Assembly: GCA_946496415.1 (NCBI GenBank)
Contig: CAMMGP010000025.1
Location: forward strand, 1 to 9,810
Direction: 5' to 3'
Origin: an uncultured Clostridia bacterium
Lineage (GTDB): Bacteria > Bacillota > Clostridia > Christensenellales > Aristaeellaceae
Length of the DNA stretch: 9,810 bases
Below the pieces are notes generated by a model that worked only from the letters and a program-made list of their open reading frames with translations, did not search any database and was not told where the DNA came from. The translations under genes and the position numbers were made by a program. This document shows, piece by piece, positions 5,774 through 9,810 of this stretch (position 1 is the stretch's first letter; each line of letters opens with the position of its first letter).

Positions 5774-6898
5774 TTGCCAAAGCCCTTTGAATTTGAACTC
5801 TTGCACATCTGCAAGCAGACCGGCGCGCGCCGCGGCCGTTTGCACACGCCCCACGGCGTTATCGAAACGCCCGTCTACATGCCCGTGGGCACGCAGGCCA
5901 CGGTTAAGACCATGACCCCGGATGAACTCAAGGACATCGGCGCGCAGATCGTCCTCTCCAACACCTACCATCTTCACCTGCGCCCGGGCGAGGATCTCGT
6001 TTCCCGCGCCGGCGGCCTGCACGGCTTTATGCGCTGGGACAGGCCCATCTTAACCGACAGCGGCGGTTTTCAGGTCTTTTCGCTGGCCGACCTTCGCAAG
6101 GTGCGCGAGGAGGGCGTGGAGTTTCGCTCCCATCTGGACGGCAGCCGCCACTTTTTCGCTCCGGAGACGTCCATCGCCATCCAGGAAAAACTTGGCGCGG
6201 ACATCATCATGCAGTTTGACGAGTGCTCGCCCTACCCCTGCGACGAGGCGCGCGCCCGCGAGGCCATGAAGCGCACGCTGCGCTGGCTGGAGCGCTGCAT
6301 GAAGGCCAAGACGCGCGAAGATCAGGCGCTGTTTGGCATCGTGCAGGGGGCGTTCTCGCGCGAACTGCGCATGGAGTGCGCCCGGCAGATGGCCGCGCTC
6401 GACCTGCCCGGCCTCGGCATCGGCGGCCTCAGCGTCGGCGAGCCCAAGGAGATCATGTACGACATTCTCGAGGCCATTAACCCCATCCTCCCGCAAAACA
6501 AGCCCCGCTACCTGATGGGCGTCGGTTCGCCGGATTGCCTCATTGAGGGCGTGATGCGCGGCGTGGACATGTTCGACTGCGTGCTCGCCACCCGCGTGGC
6601 CCGCAACGGCACCGTCTTTACCCACGATGGCCGCCTGGTGGTGAAAAACGCCCGATATGCCGAGGATTTCGGGCCTTTGGACGCGGATTGCGACTGCTAC
6701 GCCTGCAAAAACTTCTCCCGCGCCTATATCCGCCATCTGTTCAAGGCGGGGGAGATCCTCGCCCTGCGCCTGGCCTCCATCCACAACCTGCGTTTCCTCA
6801 CCCGCATGATGGAAGAAATGCGCGCCGCCATCGAGCAGGACTGTCTGCGAGACTGGGCCGAGGCCTTCTACGCCCGCCATGGCCGCGACAACTGGTGA
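5774..6898 (+). CDS. tgt: Queuine tRNA-ribosyltransferase (tRNA-guanine transglycosylase)
   Basis: A 374-residue enzyme that exchanges guanine 34 in the anticodon of Asp, Asn, His and Tyr tRNAs for the queuosine precursor preQ1 (bacterial activity). I chose the TTG at 5774: it gives MPKPFEFELLH, the expected N-terminus, with GGAGG 9 bases upstream. The upstream ATG at 5699 would place the preceding terminator inside the gene. Visible landmarks are TPHGVIETPVYMPVGTQ, the general acid Asp95 in LTDSGGFQVFSL, Asp148 in MQFDEC, GIVQG, GIGGLSVGE, the nucleophile Asp268 in MFDCVLATR, and the zinc site Cys306, Cys308, Cys311 and His337. The length is normal for the family. In many bacteria tgt lies beside queA and directly before yajC; yajC follows here, with its own promoter. 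A terminator ends 38 bases before the start and no clear promoter separates them, so how tgt is transcribed is unclear. Confidence 0.97.
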   Translation: MPKPFEFELLHICKQTGARRGRLHTPHGVIETPVYMPVGTQATVKTMTPDELKDIGAQIVLSNTYHLHLRPGEDLVSRAGGLHGFMRWDRPILTDSGGFQVFSLADLRKVREEGVEFRSHLDGSRHFFAPETSIAIQEKLGADIIMQFDECSPYPCDEARAREAMKRTLRWLERCMKAKTREDQALFGIVQGAFSRELRMECARQMAALDLPGLGIGGLSVGEPKEIMYDILEAINPILPQNKPRYLMGVGSPDCLIEGVMRGVDMFDCVLATRVARNGTVFTHDGRLVVKNARYAEDFGPLDADCDCYACKNFSRAYIRHLFKAGEILALRLASIHNLRFLTRMMEEMRAAIEQDCLRDWAEAFYARHGRDNW

Positions 6899-6909
6899 GC
6901 GCGCCGGAA

Positions 6910-6952
6910 AACTTTTTACGTGAATGACACACTTAATTGAAGATAAAAAGTT
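6910..6952. repeat. 9-bp inverted repeat upstream of the yajC promoter
   Basis: AACTTTTTA (6910-6918) and TAAAAAGTT (6944-6952) are perfect inverted copies 25 bases apart. The second arm overlaps the first bases of the yajC -35 box (6951). It may be an operator pair or simply A/T tracts acting as an UP element. Confidence 0.45.
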
Positions 6953-6979
6953 GTAATCGGCGCGGAATTGGGATATAAT
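6951..6979 (+). promoter_or_regulatory. Sigma-A promoter of yajC
   Basis: TTGTAA (6951-6956) and a consensus TATAAT (6974-6979) are separated by 17 bases, with A-rich sequence upstream. The start point would be near 6986, about 41 nt before the yajC ATG. Confidence 0.87.
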
Positions 6980-7026
6980 GTCTTTCAGGCATTTGATTGA
7001 TCGACTATACGCAAAGGGGTCTGAAC

Positions 7027-7404
7027 ATGTTGAATTGGAACAATCTCCTCACGGCGCTGGCGGAAACGGCCGCCACCACGGGCACGACCGACGCGGCGGC
7101 TGCGCAGAGCGGCGGCATGATCAGCACCATCATCATGCTGGTGGTCATGGTCGCCATCTTTTATTTCCTGCTCATCCGCCCGCAGCGCAAGAAGGACAAG
7201 AAGGTCAAGGAGATGCTCTCCGCCCTCAAGGCGGGCGATCGCATCTGCACCATCGGCGGCATTTACGGCACCATCGTCTCCCTCAAGGACGACACCGTGA
7301 CGCTGGCCGTCGGTTCCGCCAAGAACCAGATGGTCATGGCCCGCTGGGCCATCCGCAGCGTCGAGGACGCGCCGGTGGAGAATGACGCCGAGCCGCAGGT
7401 GTAA
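7027..7404 (+). CDS. yajC: Sec translocase accessory subunit YajC
   Basis: A 125-residue single-pass membrane protein that associates with SecDF and YidC at the SecYEG channel and assists protein export. The ATG at 7027 follows AAAGGGG at 7 bases. A short Ala/Thr-rich N-terminus (1-29) precedes one membrane helix (about 31-50). Then comes the family signature YFLLIRPQRKKDKK (46-59) and the cytoplasmic LKAGDRICTIGGIYGTIVSL (67-86), the most conserved part of YajC. The acidic tail ends at 125. It follows tgt, the standard order, but a strong terminator ends the unit and rplI comes next instead of secD or secDF. Its own promoter makes it a monocistronic gene. Confidence 0.95.
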   Translation: MLNWNNLLTALAETAATTGTTDAAAAQSGGMISTIIMLVVMVAIFYFLLIRPQRKKDKKVKEMLSALKAGDRICTIGGIYGTIVSLKDDTVTLAVGSAKNQMVMARWAIRSVEDAPVENDAEPQV

Positions 7405-7424
7405 GCCCGGTCGGGCAAACGCTC

Positions 7425-7452
7425 CAAAACCGCCCCATCGCGGGCGGTTTTG
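7425..7452 (+). terminator. Intrinsic terminator after yajC
   Basis: CAAAACCGCCC (7425-7435) and GGGCGGTTTTG (7442-7452) form a perfect 11-bp stem around a 6-base loop, with the U-run GGTTTTGCTTT on the plus strand. The A-run in the 5' arm makes it potentially bidirectional. Confidence 0.9.
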
Positions 7453-7453
7453 C

Positions 7454-7482
7454 TTTACGCCCACATGGTTTTGTGCTATAAT
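7454..7482 (+). promoter_or_regulatory. Sigma-A promoter of rplI-dnaB, extended -10
   Basis: TTTACG (7454-7459) and TATAAT (7477-7482) are 17 bases apart, and TGC directly before the -10 (7474-7476) makes an extended -10 element. The -35 begins one base after the yajC terminator stem, so termination and re-initiation are back to back. Confidence 0.87.
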
Positions 7483-7496
7483 GACCGTATCGACGG

Positions 7497-7526
7497 CTGC
7501 GCCGCTCCGGCGGCGCGCAGGGAGGT
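7497..7526 (+). promoter_or_regulatory. Leader hairpin abutting the rplI SD
   Basis: CTGCGC (7497-7502) pairs with GCGCAG (7515-7520), and CGC (7503-7505) pairs with GCG (7510-7512), leaving a 2-base bulge and a TCCG loop. The SD GGAGGT (7521-7526) starts on the next base. This is a possible 5'-end stabiliser or site of translational control; no known ribosomal-protein leader was recognised. Confidence 0.45.
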
Positions 7527-7535
7527 AAGACGGAT

Positions 7536-7988
7536 ATGAAAGTGATCCTGCTTCAGGACGTCAAGGGTTCGGGCAAGAAGGACCAGATCGTGGAAGTCTC
7601 CGACGGCTACGCGCGCAATTTCCTGCTGCCGCGCAAGCTGGCCCGCGAGGCCACCGCGGAGGCGCTCAACGCCGTGGAACGCGCCCGCAGCGCCGAAAAG
7701 CACCGCGAGGCTGTGCGCATCGCCGACGCAGAGGAGAAGGCCCGCGCCCTCAAAGGCAAGGTCATCCAGATCACGGCGCGCGGCGGCGAGGGCGGCAAGC
7801 TCTATGGCACCGTTACCAACGAGCAATTGGCGCAGGCGCTCAAGGAGCAGCACGGTGTAGAGGTGGACAAGCGCCGCATCGAGCCGGAGGAGCCGATCAA
7901 ATCCGCCGGACAGGTGCTCTGTAACGTGCGCCTCACCGCCGGCGTCAGCACGCGCATGCTGGTCAACGTGACGGTGGAAAACAAGTAA
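7536..7988 (+). CDS. rplI: 50S ribosomal protein L9
   Basis: A 150-residue protein of the large ribosomal subunit that binds 23S rRNA near the L1 stalk and helps keep reading frame. The ATG at 7536 follows GGAGGT at 9 bases. The N-terminal RNA-binding domain shows MKVILLQDVKGSGKKDQIVE and the L9 signature GYARNFLLP (24-32). A long Ala/Glu/Arg-rich connecting helix follows (about 40-75), then the C-terminal domain with GEGGKLYGTVTNEQLAQAL (84-102). The length is normal. dnaB starts one base after the stop codon, so the two genes are co-transcribed and probably translationally coupled. rplI next to dnaB is a conserved arrangement in Bacillota. Confidence 0.97.
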   Translation: MKVILLQDVKGSGKKDQIVEVSDGYARNFLLPRKLAREATAEALNAVERARSAEKHREAVRIADAEEKARALKGKVIQITARGGEGGKLYGTVTNEQLAQALKEQHGVEVDKRRIEPEEPIKSAGQVLCNVRLTAGVSTRMLVNVTVENK

Positions 7989-7989
7989 T

Positions 7990-9354
7990 ATGGAACAATT
8001 CGCGCAAGAGGCGCGCGTCCTGCCCAACCATCCCGAGTCCGAGCGCTCGGTGTTGGGCGCGATGCTGCGCTCCAACGAAGCGGCGCTTCTGGCCTTTGAG
8101 TCGCTCGCGGAAGAGGATTTTTACGACCCCGCCAATCGCGAGGTCTATTCCGCCATGCGCGCGCTTTCCGAGGCGGGGCGCGCCATCGATCTGGTGACGC
8201 TGGACGCCGAACTCGACCGCCGCGGCAAGCTTGAGGCGGTGGGTGGGGCGCAGTATCTCATCGGCCTGGCGCGCGCCGTGCCGTCCGCCACCAACGTGCG
8301 CGCCTACATACGCATCGTCGATGAAAAGTCCACGCTGCGCAAGCTCATCCGCGCCGCCGAGGGCATTGTCAACTTGAGTTACGATGGCGAGCAGGAGACG
8401 CGCGATATCCTTGAGACGGCCGAGCGCGCCATCTACGATATCGCCATGCGCAAGGGCGGCGAGCAGCTTCAGCCCATCCAGCCCGTGCTGCTCAATACCT
8501 TCGAGAAGATCGAGGAACTGGTCAAAAACCACGGCCGCATCGAGGGCGTGCCCACCGGCTATTCGGAACTGGACGATATGCTCACCGGCCTGCACGCGGG
8601 CGAGCTGGTGCTCATCGCCGCCCGCCCCTCCATGGGCAAGACCAGCTTTGGCATGAACATCGTCGAAAACGCCGCCATCCGCGCGGGCAAGAAGGCGGCG
8701 GTGTTCTCCCTGGAAATGCCCGCCGAGCAGCTGGCCATGCGCATGCTCTGCACCGAGGCCAAGGTGGACATGCAGCGCGTGCGCCGCGGGCAGATCTCGG
8801 ATGAGGAGTGGGGCAAACTCTCCGAGGCGATGATCGCCATCGGCCCCAGCGGCATGTTCGTGGACGCCTCCTCCGGCGTCACCGTGGCCGAGGTGCGCTC
8901 CAAGGCGCGGCGTTTGCAACTGGAGCAGGGGCTGGATCTGATCATGATCGACTACATCCAGCTGATGACCGCCTCCGGCCGCTTCGGCAGCCGGCAGGAG
9001 GAAGTCTCGGCCATCTCCCGCTCGCTCAAGGGCCTGGCCACGGAGTTGGGCGTGCCGGTGATCGCCCTTTCCCAGCTCTCCCGCGCGCCCACGGGCCGCG
9101 CCAACCACCGCCCCATGCTCTCCGACATCCGCGAATCCGGCGCCATCGAGCAGGACGCGGACGTGGTGATGTTCATTCACCGCGAGGACTATTACGAGCC
9201 GGAGACGGCGGAAAAGAACATCGCTGAGATCATCATCGCCAAGCAGCGCAACGGCGCGCTGGGCACGGTGAAGCTCGGCTGGAAGGGCGAATACACCTGG
9301 TTCATGGATCTTTCACCGCGCGCGCGCGAGGCCGCGGCCTCCGCGCAGGCGTAA
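7990..9354 (+). CDS. dnaB: Replicative DNA helicase DnaB
   Basis: A 454-residue hexameric helicase (called DnaC in Bacillus) that unwinds DNA 5' to 3' at the fork and recruits primase. The N-terminal domain (about 10-155) begins LPNHPESERSVLGAML and includes EEDFYDPANREVY. After a linker, the RecA-like domain starts near GVPTGYSELDDML (186-198). It has Walker A RPSMGKTS (212-219), Glu242 in the SLEM motif, Walker B LIMIDYIQLM (317-326) with Asp321, Gln362 in ALSQLSR, the RPMLSDIRESGAIEQDAD stretch (374-391), and the Arg finger Arg420 in KQRNG. No intein and no truncation are seen. The start follows the rplI stop by one base and lacks a good SD (only GGTGG about 12 bases upstream), which fits translational coupling. 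A hairpin terminator follows at once but its U-run points the other way. Confidence 0.97.
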   Translation: MEQFAQEARVLPNHPESERSVLGAMLRSNEAALLAFESLAEEDFYDPANREVYSAMRALSEAGRAIDLVTLDAELDRRGKLEAVGGAQYLIGLARAVPSATNVRAYIRIVDEKSTLRKLIRAAEGIVNLSYDGEQETRDILETAERAIYDIAMRKGGEQLQPIQPVLLNTFEKIEELVKNHGRIEGVPTGYSELDDMLTGLHAGELVLIAARPSMGKTSFGMNIVENAAIRAGKKAAVFSLEMPAEQLAMRMLCTEAKVDMQRVRRGQISDEEWGKLSEAMIAIGPSGMFVDASSGVTVAEVRSKARRLQLEQGLDLIMIDYIQLMTASGRFGSRQEEVSAISRSLKGLATELGVPVIALSQLSRAPTGRANHRPMLSDIRESGAIEQDADVVMFIHREDYYEPETAEKNIAEIIIAKQRNGALGTVKLGWKGEYTWFMDLSPRAREAAASAQA

Positions 9355-9384
9355 AAAGGCCCCGCGAAGCGTTGCTTCGCGGGG
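9353..9384 (-). terminator. Terminator for the minus-strand zinc-ribbon gene, at the dnaB stop
   Basis: CCCCGCGAAGC (9360-9370) and GCTTCGCGGGG (9374-9384) form a perfect 11-bp stem with a GTT loop. On the minus strand it is followed by CCTTTTT, whose T's overlap the dnaB stop codon. On the plus strand the hairpin is followed by AAAGGC with no U-run, so it is polarised toward the minus-strand gene, though the hairpin may also protect the dnaB 3' end. Confidence 0.8.
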
Positions 9385-9395
9385 AAAGGCGGCAC

Positions 9396-9548
9396 TCATT
9401 CGTCGCGCCCGGCGGCGGCGCAGTCGGCGCACAGGCCCTGTTCGCGTTCTGCGCAGTCGTCGCAGAGCATGGCCCCGCATACCGGACAGCCGCGCAGAGA
9501 GCGCGCGTCCGCCGCGCGGTGGCACATGGCGCATTCCATCATCGACAC
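9396..9548 (-). CDS. Small eight-cysteine zinc-ribbon-like protein
   Basis: A protein of about 50 residues, shorter than most ORF cut-offs. Starting at GTG 9548 it begins MSMMECAMC; GAAGGGG lies 8 bases upstream of this GTG, while the ATG at 9542 would be 14 bases away and remains the alternative (48 residues). Eight cysteines sit in four CxxC pairs (Cys6/9, 21/24, 29/32, 40/43), including CPVCGAMLCDDC. That spacing suits two zinc atoms, as in zinc-ribbon, B-box or RING-like folds. No other domain is present. It lies on the minus strand, converging on dnaB, and ends just before a terminator polarised toward it. Regular CxxC spacing, the SD and the terminator together argue for a real gene. 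The function is unknown; candidates are metal binding or a protein-interaction adaptor. Confidence 0.7.
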   Translation of the reverse strand: MSMMECAMCHRAADARSLRGCPVCGAMLCDDCAEREQGLCADCAAAGRDE

Positions 9549-9550
9549 CC

Positions 9551-9644
9551 AAAACACCCCTTCGCAAAGAGTTCGCCGGCGCGGACGGCCCGGAAAACTT
9601 CCCGGGCGCTTGCAGTGTCAGTATGCTCCGCGAAGGGGCGTTTT
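9551..9644 (-). repeat. 94-base concentric inverted repeat covering the SD of the zinc-ribbon gene
   Basis: The outer arms 9551-9565 (AAAACACCCCTTCGC) and 9630-9644 (GCGAAGGGGCGTTTT) match as inverted copies at 14 of 15 positions; in the minus-strand RNA the odd pair is a G-U, giving a continuous 15-bp stem. An inner hairpin, GCCCGG (9588-9593) with CCGGGC (9602-9607), has exactly the same centre (9597.5). The SD GAAGGGG of the zinc-ribbon gene (9563-9557) lies inside the outer stem. It could be a translational control element, a long-loop terminator or attenuator between the two cistrons, or a small palindromic repeat. Confidence 0.65.
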
Positions 9645-9666
9645 ATGCGCTGGAAATTTCTGCAAG

Positions 9667-9810
9667 TCAGCGCTTCAGGCAGACGATGAGGTTGCCGCAT
9701 TCGTCGATGGAGAGCAGCACGGTGGCCCGCTCGCAGGGATTGAAGGGGTTGACCACGCACACCGGCGGCGCCGCGGGGACGCTGTGCGGCGGACAGGGCG
9801 GCGGGCATGG
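9667..9810 (-). CDS. C-terminus of a Cys/Pro-rich protein, cut by the window end
   Basis: The last 47 residues of a minus-strand ORF that continues beyond base 9810; the stop TGA is at 9669-9667. The visible part opens with PCPPPCPP, passes through a Pro/Ala/Val stretch, and ends with NPFNPCERATVLLSIDECG then NLIVCLKR. It has six cysteines in 47 residues. The Pro-Cys repeats and absence of membrane segments suggest a small structural, surface or metal-binding protein, but I do not recognise the family. The frame was preferred over the longer overlapping minus-strand frame (9808-9539) because the latter is Arg-rich and low-complexity and would cover the 94-base inverted repeat and the zinc-ribbon start. 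The next gene downstream, 118 bases away, is also Cys-rich and on the same strand. Confidence 0.6.
   Translation of the reverse strand, partial: PCPPPCPPHSVPAAPPVCVVNPFNPCERATVLLSIDECGNLIVCLKR

Noticed and set aside
7963..9180. 405-residue minus-strand frame opposite dnaB
   Set aside because: Antisense shadow, His/Gly/Ala-rich, no domain; dnaB is certain on the other strand.
9539..9808. 89-residue minus-strand frame at the right edge
   Set aside because: Arg-rich with no domain. It would run through the 94-base inverted repeat and overlap the start of the zinc-ribbon gene. The alternative frame with NPFNPCERATVLLSIDECG has protein-like composition.

Overview
The window looks like chromosome from a GC-rich Gram-positive member of the Bacillota, most likely a gut-type Clostridia. 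This rests on strong Shine-Dalgarno (SD) sequences, sigma-A type promoters (TTGACx/TATAAT) in AT-richer gaps, U-tract terminators, a Gram-positive lipobox, a C-terminal signal resembling a sortase signal, and the rplI-dnaB pairing. The genus cannot be named from this sequence. No mobile element, CRISPR array, tRNA or rRNA was seen.

Left part (1-5000), all on the minus strand. Reading in the direction of transcription: a large polytopic membrane protein with a GT-C-like layout (4968-3016); a MarR-family repressor with its own promoter (2911-2435); an exported lipoprotein made of six peptidoglycan-binding repeats with no visible catalytic domain (2352-505); and a small two-helix membrane protein (378-85) with a near-consensus promoter. 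These are envelope functions. The MarR protein is the obvious candidate regulator of the lipoprotein directly downstream.

Centre (5000-5700). An AT-rich divergent intergenic region carries overlapping inverted repeats, a plus-strand promoter and a leader hairpin. It precedes a small secreted Ig-like protein that ends in a sortase-like tail (VPKSG, hydrophobic helix, Arg cluster). A clear intrinsic terminator closes that gene.

Right part (5700-9354), plus strand. This is the housekeeping block tgt, yajC, rplI, dnaB. yajC and rplI each have a strong promoter, and a perfect 11-bp terminator separates them. dnaB starts one base after rplI, so the two are co-transcribed. yajC is not followed by secDF, its usual partner.

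Right edge (9355-9810), minus strand, converging on dnaB. Here lie the C-terminus of a Cys/Pro-rich protein that runs out of the window and a tiny eight-cysteine zinc-ribbon-like protein of about 50 residues. Between them sits a 94-base concentric inverted repeat. Its outer 15-bp stem would bury the SD sequence of the zinc-ribbon gene. I consider this the most unusual structure in the window.
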